DNA of 64,000 nucleotides, from assembly GCA_037974335.1 (NCBI GenBank), contig CM075724.1:71294850-71358849 (forward strand), in the 5' to 3' direction. The notes beneath the pieces are model-generated. The model did not search any database and was not told the origin of the DNA. It worked only from the letters and a program-made list of their open reading frames with translations. Within the stretch, counting starts at the first letter, position 1, and each line of letters starts with the position of its first letter. The position numbers and the translations under genes are program-made. Shown here one piece after another: positions 32,817 through 45,287 of the stretch. The DNA is from Prionace glauca (Eukaryota; Chordata; Chondrichthyes; Carcharhiniformes; Carcharhinidae).

Positions 32817-33828
32817 TCTGTGCAAAGTCGATGAATCTATCCTGAAAGTTAGCGAGAACACTGACGGGTGCGAGAAATGGAGAGACTTGAAGGGAACCAG
32901 ACGTTAGATGTGTTGTAATATCAAGCAGCGGAGGATAACAGAATTACAACATCAATGTACTTGTTATGCCTTAACGTCAGAGCTGAGATCACACCGTGGT
33001 AGTTGAAACCACACATATCAATGTTTTTCGAGAGAATATGGAACATTTCAGTATCACATGAAAGTTTCCGTATTGGTGCTGACTGTATCAAATTAAAGAT
33101 GTGACCAAGTGGTTGCAAGTACCTTTGTGCGGCCAATACTGTCCGGTTCTATTTTCAGCATCTTTAATTCAATTTCTTGGGGCACTGTATGAGTCAGTGG
33201 GGCGGCTGTGGCCTTGGTGCTATTTATCAGCATGTCCTTTTTTATAGATTCCGACCTGAAAAGAACACTTCAGATGGGACGCAGTGAAATTGATTGGCCT
33301 TTCTGACATCAAAAAGATGGAAATGATAGAATTGTACCTCAGACCGAATTAATTTACACTGCCCTCAAAAAAAAACTTTAGACAGGATGTGTTCTTTCCT
33401 TGGCAAAATGGATTTTAATTTTTATCCAAAAGATAACTAATTCTGATTGGTTTATATAGTTGCTGATACCGCATTGCAGCCTTTGTTTGAAACATGCTGT
33501 TGACGATCGCTGCTACTGTTGATGTTGCGGCTTAAAAATGATTTACGGGATTCAGGCGTCGCACGTTAGGCTCGCGTTTATTATCCATCACTATTTGCCT
33601 TTGAGAAAGTGGTAATAAGCTGCATTCTTCAACCGCTGCATTCTCAGGTGTGTGCACATTTTCAGTGCTGTTCGGGGATTAATTCCTGGATTTGGACACA
33701 AGTGACTGTGAGGGAATGGTGATATATTTCCAGGTCACGGCGGTGAATAAATTTGAAGGGAACGAGCATGTGGTGATGTTCTCAAGTATCTGCTGCCATT
33801 GTCCTTCTCGGTGGTACAGTCGCAGTTT

Positions 33829-33968
33829 CTTTTTATTTATTATACATGGGCGTCGCTGGCTGTGATGTGGAGATGCCAGCGTTGGACTGGGGTGAGCACA
33901 ATCAGCAATCGGTGCTGGCCTGCATTTGTTGTCCATAAATCCTAGTTGCCCGCAGGCAGTTGAGAGTT
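33829..33968 (-). mobile_element. SINE 3' end with Penelope-like tail, copy B
   Basis: This is the inverted counterpart of 18,013-18,150, with the same order of SINE end, Penelope-like tail and SINE end. It marks the outer end of the inverted duplication. Confidence 0.7.
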
Positions 33969-34037
33969 AACCCATTGCTGTGCTCTGGAATAATTATTGT
34001 TGTCTGGGTGAATGAATGTTGTTTTTTATAGTTTACG

Positions 34038-34615
34038 TCATGTACTGTGTGCAGTTTTGGGCGCCGCACCTGCGCAAAGATATTTTGGCCTTGGAGGGAG
34101 TGCAGAGGAGGTTTACTAGGCTGATACCGGAGTTGAGGGGGTTGAGCTCTGAGGAGAGGCTGAATGAACTAAGCTTGTACTCGTTGGAGTTTAGAACAAT
34201 GAGGGGAGATCTCATTGAGACGTATAAGATGATGAATGGGATGGATAGGATAGAGGTGGAGAGACTCTTCCCGCTCAAAAAAGACAGTAGGACAAGGGGG
34301 CACAGCCTCAAGATAAAGGGGGGGGGGGGGGCGTTTTAGAACGGAGTTGAGGAGGAACTTCTTCACTCAAAGGGTGGTAAATCTCTCGAATTCTCTACCC
34401 GTTGAAGTGGTGGAGGCTGCCTCGCTAAATATTTTCAAGAAGCGGGTTGATGGGTTTTTGATAAGAGAGGGGATTAAGGGTTATGGGGAGAGGGCCGGAA
34501 TGTGGAACTGAGCCACGACAGATCAGCCATGATCTTATTGAATGGCGGGGCAGGCTCGAAGGGCCAGATGGCCTACTCCTGCTCCTATTTCTTCTTTTCT
34601 TATGTTCTTAAAGTT
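34038..34615 (+). mobile_element. CR1 LINE 3' end
   Basis: The plus strand carries the RT C-terminus (YCVQFWAPHLRKDILALEGV ... LFPLKKDSRTRGHS), the UTR and the tail TTCTTTTCTTATGTTCTTA. A run of about 14 G at 34,318-34,331 interrupts the frame. Confidence 0.9.
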
Positions 34616-35135
34616 AGAAAGCTATTACGCGAAATTTGGTCGTTCTAAAAAAAAAATCAAATTGAATCCAAATTCATGGTCCATACAAGAAAGGCATGCA
34701 TGACTGAAGCTGAAAAGAAAAGGCATTGCAGCTGATCTTGGGCTTGATCAGAGTCTTGATCTTGGCTGAAAGGTAGAGACGTTATGGAAGGTATGGATCT
34801 GCTTGTGAATGAGGCGTTAATGCGGACAAATATTTTTCGTTGGAGTCGAAGTCATGCTGCGAATGAAAGACTGTTATTCTGCTGAATACTTGTTACTGTT
34901 GGTGACCGATCACCTTTGCTGTGATTGTATTAATGATTGGATAATGGAGTTCTTAATGCTACTGGTCACGATATGATTATGGTTGAGGCGGGAGACAGAT
35001 GGATGTGACTCAGGTATTGTGCTCGTAACTGAAGAATGCTGGAGTTTTTTCTAAGCATAATTACAATTTTGCTTTTGCAATGATGCGTCCGATTAACTTT
35101 TGTTGTATATAATATTTTAGGTGACTGGTTGATGC
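34616..35135. other. Intergenic, nothing recognised
   Basis: No long open frame, splice-bounded exon or repeat family could be identified in this AT-rich stretch. Confidence 0.4.
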
Positions 35136-35139
35136 ATCT

Positions 35140-35420
35140 GCGGTGGCATAATGGCGATGTCCATGGATTAGTAATCCAGGTTACCCTGGATAATCCTCCG
35201 GGGACCAGAATTCAAATTCCATCAGGGTCTATTGAGAAATTTGAATTCAAGAATAATCAAAGTCTAACGATGACATGAGGCCGTTGTCGACAGATGGAAA
35301 TCTGTCACTCTTTCCTGGTTTGCAAGTGACGACAGACCCGGGCAATGTGGCTGACTTGTAAATGCTCACAGAAATGGCCTGGCAACCACACAGTTGAAGG
35401 GCAATTAAGGAGCCAGCAGC
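35140..35420 (+). mobile_element. Second tRNA-derived SINE family
   Basis: The head TGGCATAATGGCGATGTCCA has an A-box-like start and a B-box-like TTCAAATTCC. The body has ATTTGAATTCAAGAATAATC and GTCTAACGATGACATGAGGC, then GCAATGTGGCTGACTTGTAA. It resembles the elasmobranch SINE whose 3' end is at 18,013. It is diverged. Confidence 0.65.
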
Positions 35421-35662
35421 GTTCACATCTCCGCAACGAATGGGAACTGCTGGTTGCTAACTAAAGCTTGACGTTATTTGTGCGGGTGAATGTTTGAGAA
35501 TGATGGTTAGGAGTTACTGAAGCATGAGTGTACTAAGAATGGGAAATGACAAAAAATATACAAGTTATAGCATAAATATAATATCAGGGAATGAATATAT
35601 GGGCAGCTGTACTAATTAATGATATACGTTCAGCATTACTAAAACGATTAATTAGCACATTC
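35421..35662. other. Intergenic, nothing recognised
   Basis: Short AT-rich gap between a SINE and a CR1 end, with no coding signal. Confidence 0.4.
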
Positions 35663-35882
35663 ATAAGAACAATAAATGTAAAGGGAAACGAATAGAAACA
35701 CATAGAAATTAGATTCAGGAGTAGGTCATTCGGCCCTTCGAGCCTGCTCCGCCATTCATTTTGATCATAGCTGATAATCGATTCAAATATCACTTGACCC
35801 CTTTAGCACCAAGAGGTCTTTCTAATTTCTTCTTGAAATGAGACAACGTTTCGGTCTCAATTACTTCCTGTGGTAATGAATT
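35663..35882 (-). mobile_element. CR1 3' end, old
   Basis: Contains the TTCAGGAGTAGGTCATTCGG / CCTTCGAGCCTGCTCCGCCA phrases of the CR1 3' UTR in minus orientation, followed by a decayed RT C-terminus. Confidence 0.7.
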
Positions 35883-35884
35883 TG

Positions 35885-38262
35885 TTAAGGGGAGGTCGTG
35901 CCTTACGAATCTGGTAGAATTTTTTGAGGAGGTGACAAAAACGGTCAACGAAGAATGAGCAGATGATGTTGTCTATATGGATTTCAGTGAGGCGTTTGAC
36001 AAAGTCCCTCATGGTAGGTTGGTTGAAAAGGTTAAGGCTCATGGAATACAAGGACAGGTATCGAGATGGATTGATAACTGGCTTGGTAATAGAAGACAGA
36101 GAATAGAAGTGGAAGAGTCTTTTTCTAGCTGGAGGTCTGTCAGTAGTGGTGTACCGCAGGACTCAGTACTGGGACCTCTTCTATTCGTAATATGCATAAG
36201 TGACTTGGAAGAGGGAGTAAGTGATGTGATCAGCAAATTTGCAGATGACACGAACATGGCTGGACTGGCGGACAGTGAGGAGGAGTTGTGAGAAACGGTC
36301 AGATACTCACTTTTATGATCCCCCCCTTTGAATCAAAGACACGGATTAGTTCAGCTAACTGTCGGTTTATTCGATCTTGCAAGAAAGGGTGTCTAGCGAA
36401 ATAGGCACACCTCACATAAATTTGCAGCACATTTTATACTTTTTTTTACAAGCATTGTAATGGCTTTGCAATGTGATGTTCTCCCCTAATTGGTGGTCCC
36501 TGTCCCATCTATGTGTTGTCATTCCCCTATTGGCTTGAGGTGTCATCCCCTCTACCCTCATCTAACAATGTCTCCTGTTATCACAAGAGTGCATTAGCAA
36601 ACTCATCCATCTTATCCAACACTGTTGCATATCCAGTTCAGATTGGCGGTAATCAATCCTTTGCCAGTTTAATCACGGCTGTTCCAACTATCTCAGTGAC
36701 CTTTTCCCCTCTTATGCTTAGTTGTAGAAACAACACATCTTGCAGACCATTTGCTTTTTATAACGTGGGCCTCTTACATTCCTGCAGGATGTGGTGTATG
36801 CTTCACTGCACATCCCATCTCTGATGTTATCTCTACATTACAGGCAGTCTTTTTATTATCCCTAATTATTGCTGTGTTAGCAGCATCGAACCTTATGTCC
36901 TATGTTTGTGACTAAACTCACAGTTGTTTCCATAAAGTGGGTTATCAATGTGCCTGACTATATCCAGTCTCCTTAACTTTAAGCTATTTCTCTATGCTCT
37001 ACAGATACATGTGTTAACAGCATCTTTACCTATTGCTCACAATTCCCCCCTTTAAGGCTTGAATCGTTTTACCTCCCATTCATTTAGCTAACTCTTTTTC
37101 ATTGTCCTGTAAATTACTAATACATTTATTTTATATGGTGTAAATTAGTTTGTTTTCCTATCTCTCTTAAGCTATGCTGAAGACCCCGGGCGCCTGCCAG
37201 TCTCATGTTTTTCTTCTTCTTCTTTTTCTGTGTGTTTCGTCATCTGCTGGTCTTAGCGTTTAACCCCTTAGGTTACAATAACGGTTCTGTCATGGTTTCC
37301 GCCCCAGATGGTTTGTTTCAAAAATTACACCACCATCCCTCACAGAGTGTCAGCCAATACAGCAGGACATAGATAGGCTGGTATATTGGGCAGAGAAATG
37401 GCAGATGGAATTTAATTCATCTAAGGTGATGCATTTTGGAAGAAATAATGCACGGGGGAGTTACATGATAAAGGGAAGACCCATTAAGAGTATAGAAAAG
37501 CAGAGGGACCTGGGGGTGCAAATGCACAAGTTTTTGAAGGTGGCAATACAGGTGTGAAGAATGCTTATGATATGCTAGCCTTTATAGGAAGGGGTACAGA
37601 GTACAAGAACTGGCATCGAATGCTGCAGTTGTATAGGACGTTCGTTAGACCGCATTTGGAGTACTACATCCAGTTCTGGTCGCCTCACGACCGGAAGGAA
37701 GTGGAGACCATGGAGAGAGTGCAGAGGAGGTTTCCCAGGACGCTGCCTGGTATGGAAGGACTGGGTTATGAGGAAAGGTTGGGCAAATTGAGGCTGTTTT
37801 CCTTTGATCCGCCTTGTTGTCCAAGAAGGGACATACACGCGGTGGGTCGTACGATGGCTGCTCTTGGAATTTTCGAGAGTAGCCTAGTGCTTCACGTCAT
37901 TAGCGTATGCTTAAAATGGACCTGTTGATGGGCAACACAACGGCTCAGTGACAATCACTGTTTGCTGTGCAGATACATGGATTTGGGGCAGTATCTGTGG
38001 GAGTTTGCGCATTCTCCCCGTGCTTGCGTGGGTTTTCTCCGGGTGCTCTGCTTTCCTCCCACACCCCAAAGATGTGCTCTCAGGCTGATTGGTGTAACAA
38101 ATTGTCCCTAAATTAATCTCCCCTTAATCTGGTTTCCAATGTGGAGTGCTATAAGCGTAGACAAGGGTCATGGGTGGAAGAGGGAACTCACAATGTTAAA
38201 ATGGCAGCGAGGGCTCGTTGGGCCGAAGGGGCTGTTTCCCGTGCTGTGTTGTTCTATGTTCT
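35885..38262 (+). mobile_element. CR1 LINE interrupted by a solo LTR
   Basis: RT text: [47 protein letters not shown], then (after the LTR) DIDRL-like, [20 protein letters not shown]. It then jumps to the long UTR with the tail TTGTTCTATGTTCTTTGC. The match passes straight from GAGT to GTCAGCC across the LTR, fixing the insertion point. Confidence 0.88.
36287..37344. mobile_element. Solo LTR of an LTR retroelement (fossil)
   Basis: This 1,058-bp block begins TGTGAG and ends CTCACA, a perfect 6-bp inverted end with the usual TG..CA. It is flanked by a 4-bp target duplication, GAGT (36,283-36,286 and 37,345-37,348). It sits cleanly in a CR1 RT domain. No internal coding part is present, as expected after recombination between two LTRs. 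The family cannot be told from the LTR alone. It is younger than its CR1 host. Confidence 0.8.
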
Positions 38263-40650
38263 TTGCTCTTTGAGTTCCACAGATTCAGCACACTCGAGGT
38301 GAAGAAATTTCTTCTCACCTCAGTTCTAAAAGATTTACTCCTTATTCTCAAGCTATGACTCCTAGTTCTGGACCCCCCACCACTGGGAGCATTCATTCTG
38401 TATCTACTCTGTCTAACCATGCTAGAATTTGTAAAGTTTCAATGCATTCTCCTCTCGTTCTTCTAAACTCCAGTGAATAAAATCCTAACACCTTAGTCTC
38501 CCCTCAAATGACAGAGCTGCCAACCCAGGAATGAGTCTGGTAAACCTTTGCTGTACTCTATCTATAGCCAATCTTTTTCAGGTAAGGACATCAAAATGGC
38601 ACACAATACTCCAGGTGTGGCTTCACCAACGTCCTATAAAATTGCTACAAAAATATTTACCCCTACACGCAAAACCCTTCGCCATGAATTACCTTTCCAA
38701 CAAAACTTGCCTTCTTTCATGCCTGCTGTACCTGTCTTTTCAGCGACTAATGCACGAGGACATCAAGCCTTGCTGAGTATCCAGCTGTCTCAGTTTCTAC
38801 CCTTTCAAGTAATAATTTGTCTTCCTGTTATTGTTACCAAAGTGGATAACCTCACATGTATCTACACTACACATATGCCCACCCAAATTACACTGAAAGA
38901 TCACTGCATCCACCTCACAGCTCAGCCTCCCACCCAACTTTGTTTTATTTTCAAATTTGGAGATAATACATTCAATTTCCCTTCCAAATCATTAATATAT
39001 AATGTTAACTGTTGGGACCTGGGCACATTTGCCTGCAGAAGCTCTCTCGTTACTGACTGCCAATCAGATAAAGACCCGTTTATGTCAACTCTTTGCTTCC
39101 TATGTACTAACCATCTTTCTATCTATTTCATGTCGTTACCTGCAATCCCATGTTTTAACTTTATATGGTAGTTTGTTATGTGAGACCTTATTAAAAACCT
39201 TGTGAAAGTCTAAATAAACCAGATCCACTAATTCCCTTTGGCCAACTCTGCTCGTTGCATCCTCATATAATTTCAATAAATCCATCAAGCCTGAATTCCT
39301 TTCTGCAAATTTATGCTGATTTCGTTTGATTATACCACTCACTGCCTTCCAAATGCTGAGTTATGAAATCTTCGATAATGAACTCCAGCAATTTCCCAGT
39401 ACAGACATTCGGCTCACTAGTCTATAGTCCCCTGCTTTCTTTCTACCTGCCTTTTTGAATACTGGTCTTATACATTAGCTACCTTCAAATCTGTAGAAAA
39501 CAGTTCAGAGTCCAAAGATTTTGGAAAATAACAACCAATGGATCTATTATTTCCAGGGCGATTTCCTTAAATACTCTGGAATGAATATTATCAGAATCTG
39601 GAGATTTGTCCACGGAGAACACCACCTATTTCCCCACAATCATTTCTGCATGAACACTGATTTCCTTCAGTGCCTTACTAAAAGTTGTTTTTCTCAGAAG
39701 TTTTGTTACATTATTCATGTCTTCCTATATGAAGACTGAAGCAAAGTATGAATTTAAATGCTCGACCATTTCTTCATTCCCACTTACGAATTCTCCCGTT
39801 TTTGTCTATAAGGTGCTTACATTTGTTTTTGTCAACCTTTTTCACGTTGCATTTCTACAGAAACTTTAAAGTCATTTTTTATCTTCCCCGATAACTTAAT
39901 TTCATAGTATATTTTTTTCCATTCCTAATCAATCACTTGGTCCTCCTTTGTTCATTTTAAACTGCTTCCACTCCTCAGACTTTATTACTTTTTCTTTACA
40001 ATGTGTATGTTTCTTCCTTGAACCTGGTACTATTTCTAATTTCTCTTGCAAGCCAAGTTTGGCAACAATTCTCTTACCACTCTTGCACCAAACAGGAATA
40101 AACGATTTCTGGACTTCAGCTGTTCATTCTTTAAATGCCTGCCATTGCCTATCCACAGTCTTTCCTTCCAATAATTTTTCCCAGTCCATCATGACCAGTT
40201 CATGTCTCATACCGTCATAGTTGCCTTTCCTAAGCTTTAGGACTTTGGTTTCAAAACCAACAACTTTACCATCCACAAAGAATTACTATTGGCAAAGAAT
40301 TCTAATATATGATGGCCACTCATCCCCAACGGTTTTCTCACAACTAGATTGCAACCTAATCCTTTCTCAAGACACAACATCCAGTCCAAAATAGCCTGTT
40401 CCCTTTTTGATTTCTCAATCTATTGCTGAAGCAAATCATTCCTAATGTACTCCAGAAATTCCTCCTCAATTGGACTGTGACGAATTTAAGTCTCCCAATC
40501 TATACGCAGATTAATCACAGACGATCCTATATCACATGCATCTGTAATTTCCTGTCTAATGCTTTTCCCAACATTACCATTCCAGTTTGGAGGTCTGTCT
40601 GCCGCCCTCCACCAACTTATACTGCAGGAAGTGAAAGTGCTGATTTGTTA
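38263..40650 (-). mobile_element. Older CR1 LINE, long but decayed
   Basis: From right to left on the minus strand, faint endonuclease and linker text precedes RT (LVDLVYLDFHKVFNKVSHNK, then palm remnants) and a 3' end at 38,263-38,420 (RTRSHSLRIRSKSFRTEVRR). It is more diverged than the other CR1s, with only short open stretches. Confidence 0.72.
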
Positions 40651-41595
40651 CCAATGGACTCTGATTGATAGCGGCATTGCCTGGGATAAGAAAAAAAGCT
40701 TCAGCGGTTTACTGAAATTATGAAAGTAACTGGTGCATTTTGCAATGTGCACCCATTCTCTGCTGCATTGTACATAAATCTCCCAAAGAGAGATATACAG
40801 TAATGGGAAATGACACAGACAAGTCAAGAGGAAAACTATAACACAATGCAGCAGTGGTCATAATATATACAGCGGTAACACAGACTTTTATGAACACAAA
40901 CAGCACAACTACCAAAGTGATCAATTATAAAAACAGCCTGTTTGCAGTGAGTAATAATAGAACTATTGAAAATAAACTGGGGAAGGAATGCTAAATGAAT
41001 AGAGCAAAAATAGGAGGAATTTAAAGCTGTGATCTATGGAATACAAGTTAAATCTATATTTTTTCACTGTACAAATTGACGAATACATCACATATTGTTG
41101 AAGGAGGTGTAGTGGGTTTGTAACAGCTTGCGCACCTCATAATTTCCACTATTTGCCACCTTTGCATTGAAATAAAGTCTCATTCTGTTCTATTTTCCCG
41201 CTAAACACCCGCAACGACACTAAATATTTAATTTATTAGTTGCAAATGGGCAGCTTCCCACAATTATATAAAACTCATAATTCATTTTATTGTCCCTTTC
41301 TTTAGATCGCATTTATTTTTATTTAAACGTTTACGTTAATCCTAATCATTCACGTCTGTACTGAAAATAAGTTTGCTGTTGAAGAATTAAATGCTTTGAA
41401 CTTGTCTGGGGGAAAAACATGGATAATTTGGCTTGGACTTTCAAAATCTTCCTAACTGTCCTGGCCTGAGACAATTCACACCCCTTTAACCTGGGATTAT
41501 CCCTCTCTCCACTCTCATGGCCTGCACCTATGATGGCTTGATTACCCGAGTGTCCGTCTATATATGTTGTGTTTCTGAACCCAACTCTCCACTTA
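40651..41595. other. Intergenic, nothing recognised
   Basis: AT-rich with no Ig, RT or other recognisable motif. The 68-codon minus frame near 40,718-40,924 is hydrophobic at its start but has no supporting splice sites or homologue I can name. Confidence 0.4.
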
Positions 41596-41718
41596 CCTGA
41601 TGAAGGAGCAGTGTTCTAAAAGTTCCCACTACCCAATAAACCTGTTGAACTTTAACCTGGTGCTGTGAGGCCTCTTACTGTGCCCACCCCAGCCCAACGC
41701 CAGCACTTCCACATCATT
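41596..41718 (+). mobile_element. Penelope-like element 3' end
   Basis: Reads CCTGATGAAGGAGCAGTGTT, CCAATAAACCTGTTGAACTT, then CCACCCCAGCCCAACGCCAG. This is the same 3' terminal sequence found in reverse at 49,604 and 63,211. It is a strongly 5'-truncated copy. Confidence 0.78.
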
Positions 41719-42344
41719 TTAACCAAGTGGTATTAGTTTAGGAAGGAGTTAATAGACCTTTGTTTACAAAAGAAAAAGCCCCCTGAGATTTTTGATGAAA
41801 GGAATGGCAGGTGAGATTATGTATACATGGCCATGTATTAATGAGGTTAATGGGAAGAGCTAGGTTTTTAGAAGAGACAAAATAAGCTTTCAGTTCAGTT
41901 TCAGGCTGGAATGTTTAAAGGCAGAAGTCTGCAAACTGTTCTGTAAATCAAAACCTCTCTGAAGAAGTTAAAGCTGTTACCCCAGTTTATGGCAGTTATG
42001 CCTTGGGCTGCCAAATTTATTTGAAGAATTTCTTGAGTCTTTAAGAAGAATGTTGAACTGAAAGTGATAATGTAGAATTTAGAGTTCTTTCTTTTATGCT
42101 TTATTATTAATACAGGTACTAATTAAGCCACTAATTTTATCAAAGTTATAAACTGTGTTATGAAATAAAATATGATTTACAATACAAATTCTGAATTTGT
42201 CAGTGGAATTACTACTGGAGTGAAGCATTCTACCCTTAATTTGTGCCAAAACAAAAAAAAACACGTTGTCATATATTCTGGATTCCTAATGTAACTTGGG
42301 ATTCTGCTCCAGGGTCCTAACAGCAATAACATAATGGAAAAAGC
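41719..42344. other. Unassigned, possibly repeat-derived
   Basis: No gene is seen. The sequence has the look of a dispersed element (even composition, polyadenylation-like AT runs near 42,150-42,180), but I could not place it in a family. Confidence 0.3.
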
Positions 42345-44290
42345 ACCAGATTTGATTTGATTTGATTTATTATTGTCACATATATTAACATACAATGAAA
42401 AGTATTGTTTCTTGCACGCTATACAGACAAAACATACCGTTCATAGAGAAGGAAACGAGAGAGTGCAGAATGTAATGTGACAGTCATATCTAGAGTGTAC
42501 AGAAAAATCAACTTAATGCAGAATGTAATGTGACAGTCATAGCTAGGGTGTACAGAAAGATCAACTTAATGCAAGGTAAGTCCCTTCAGACATCTGACAG
42601 CAACAGGAAAGAAGCTGTTCTTGAGTTGATTGGTACACAACCTTTGACTTTAGTATCTTTATCCGATGGAAGAAGGTGGAAGAGAGAGAGTGTCCAGGGT
42701 GCACGCAGTCCTTAATTATGCTGGCTGCTTTGCCAAACCAGCGGCAAGTTTGGACAGAGTCAATGGACGGGAGGCTGGTTTGCTTGATGAATTGGGCGAA
42801 CATTGTTCCTTGTGGTCTTGGGCAGAGCATGAGCCATACCAAACTGTGATGCAACCAGAAAGAATGCTTTCTATGGTGCATCTATAAAAGTTGGTGAGAG
42901 TCATAGCTGGCATGCAAATTTCCTTAGTCTTCTCAGAAAGTAGAGGCATTGGTGGGCTTTCTTAACTATAGTGTCGCCATGGGGTGGGGTGGGGGGGGGG
43001 GAGGTGGTGGGCGGGGGGTGGGGGTGGTGGAACCAGGACAGATTGTTGGTGATCTTGAAACTTGAAGCTCTCGACCCTTCCTCCTTCATCCCATTTATGT
43101 CGGCATGTTCTCCGTCATGCTTCCTGATTTGATGACAATCTCCTTCATTTTTTTGATATTGAGGGAGAGATTATTATTGCTGCACCAGTTCACCAGATTC
43201 TCTATCTCATTCCTGTCCTCCGTCTCATCATTGTTTGACGTTCGATCCATTACGGTGGTGTCGTCAGCAAACTTGAAAATCGAATTGGTTTGGAATTTGC
43301 CACACAATCATCGGGATATAAGAGGGACAGTCGGGGGCTGAGAACACAGCCTTGTGGGACGCCAGTATTGAGGATGTTTTGGAGGAGATGTTACTCCCTA
43401 TCCTTACTGATTGTGGTCTGTGAGTTAGGAAGTTCAGGATCCAGTCACAGAGAGAGGTGCTGAGACTCAGGCTATGGAGTTTGGAGAAGAATTTTGTGGA
43501 AATAATAGTGTTGAAGTCTGAACTATAATCAATGAATAGGAGTCTGAGATAGGTGTCCTTGTTTTCTGGGTGTTCCAGGGTTGAGTGCAGGACTCAACTC
43601 CATTGCAGTGGTCGGCAAACTGTAGCGAATCCAGTATTCTGGGAGGCTGGAATTGATTCATGCCATGACTCGCCTTTCGAAACACTTTAGAGTTGGATGG
43701 CAGAGCCACTGGTCAATAGTCATTAAAGCACGCTTCTTGGTTTTTCTTAGGTACAGGGATGATGGTCATCTTCTTGAAGCAGATAGGGACCTCAGATTGT
43801 TGTAATGAGAGGTTGAAGATATCTGTGAATACTGCTGCCAACTGATCCACGCAGGATCTGAGTGCTCGTCCAGGTACCAGTCGCTTTCTGTGGGTTGGCG
43901 TTCCAGAAGGCTGCTCTGACATCTGCAATGGTGGCCCCAGATACAGGTTCATCCAGGGCTTTCAGGGTAGAGGATAAATTCTCGCTGACCTCTTGCTCAA
44001 ACAGATATAGTATGCATTGAGCTCATCAGGGAGCCGGAGATTTTACATGCCTTTATCTTGTAGCCTGTTATGTCTTGCTGACCTTGCATCGTCGGCGGGG
44101 GTCGGTGTGGCTAGCCTAGGCTCTAGCTTGGTCCGGTGCAGTCTTTTAGCATATTTGATGGATCTTCTTAGATCGTATCTGGATACATAATTATACTGAC
44201 GCCAGCTGCAACAAAATGAGTAGTGACCGTCGGCAGCATATTTCAAGTATAGGCAGCACTCCAGTTTCAGAAACGAATTAGCCATCCTTT
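42345..44290 (-). mobile_element. L2-like LINE, 3' two thirds
   Basis: On the minus strand, in order: [20 protein letters not shown] (RT start), a palm with [20 protein letters not shown] and NLVNWCSNNNLSLNIKK, FYRCTIESILSGCITVWYGS, and a 3' end in repeated GATTT units near 42,350-42,370. Several frame breaks make it dead. A 53-bp tandem duplication lies near its 3' end (42,465-42,570), and a G-rich low-complexity tract lies at 42,977-43,030. Confidence 0.8.
42465..42570 (-). repeat. 53-bp tandem duplication in L2-like 3' end
   Basis: Two adjacent 53-bp units (42,465-42,517 and 42,518-42,570), each starting GCAGAATGTAATGTGACAGT and ending CAACTTAAT, with three differences between them by eye. 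Confidence 0.9.
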
Positions 44291-44603
44291 GGAGAGAACT
44301 AAAAATCCGTTGTGCTTGAATAAATGTTTCCTAACCTTTTTCCGTATTATCCATCAATACGCAAACATTCACGTGATATCAAAAACTTCCATACTTCATT
44401 GAAAAATAGTGAGGTGTGGGAGGCTTCAACTATCACGGAGTGCTCTCACCTCTGACCCGAGGGTATAACCAATACATTGATGTTGCCAATTCTGCTCTCC
44501 TCTGCTGCGTCACTAATGCCCAGTTATCTTCAAATCTCTCGATTGCCCGCGCCTGTCAGTGATTCTCGCTGATTTTCAGAACGGAGTCATCGCCTTTGCG
44601 CAG

Positions 44604-45287
44604 AATGTCTGTATTCCATCTGCTGGGCATTATTTAGACAAGTGTATATATTTATCGTGGTTTGATTAAATAGGGAAGGCAATATAATTTCAAAAATATT
44701 TCTCGCCAATGTATATCGCAGTTTACATTTTCTTTCATTTTATTTGAAACATGTTCATCACTACTTTTGCCTACCTTTGATTGTGTTGATTTCTGAGAGC
44801 TACTTTCGGGGCTGTTCTCTGAATAGTTCAGATGCCCAAATGTCCCAGAGGAAAGACACAACTGTTACCATGAATTGTCCTTTCTAGCTTTCTAGTTCCA
44901 CGGCTATCATTTGTGTTTCCTCGTGTGAAGGTGGCCAGAAGTTGCTGTTGAATCCAGCTGCCGAGAAAAGCAAAATGCACCTGACTTACAATCGAGGATT
45001 TTCCGAGTTAGAACTGTTCAATTTGAGTCTCCAGGTCTCTGGAATCTATTATTGCAGCGGTAAGGAAGAATTAATCTCCAATGGCAGTGAACTGAACTTC
45101 TGGTTATTGGAGATTGGCATTGAGGGAGAAACGGACCAGCGTAAAATTCTGCAGGTGAATATTAGAGAATATGTAACTGACCAACTTGGCAGAATTTTCA
45201 CTCAGACCTGATTTGCGTGGTTATTTTCCAATATTTGCAGTAAACGTTGTGTGTTCACAGCAGCATTTACCGGTCTGTGAAAATTAG
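44604..45287 (+). pseudogene. NKp30-like V(J) receptor gene C, degraded
   Basis: The leader starts MSVFHLLGII, is about six codons shorter than copy B's and has an in-frame stop, and its donor is lost (AAGTGT instead of AGGTGT). The V exon from about 44,801 has stops and a frameshift in its first half. The C-strand Trp is replaced by Cys (SSCEGGQK), but YYCSGKEELISNGSELN remains recognisable. The exon 2 donor and the exon 3 acceptor are changed, and exon 3 stops early (45,285-45,287). It is a true decayed relative of copies A and B, and the oldest split of the three. Confidence 0.85.

Larger units (their letters stand above)
31758..33970 (-). repeat. Segmental copy B of the NKp30-like gene unit (inverted)
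   Basis: It matches copy A from 18,013 to about 20,840 in reverse, including the compound SINE plus Penelope-tail insertion at 33,829-33,968. By eye the two agree over most of their length with scattered substitutions. It lacks the two exon-splitting CR1s of copy A. It holds the intact gene at 31,957-32,816. Confidence 0.85.
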
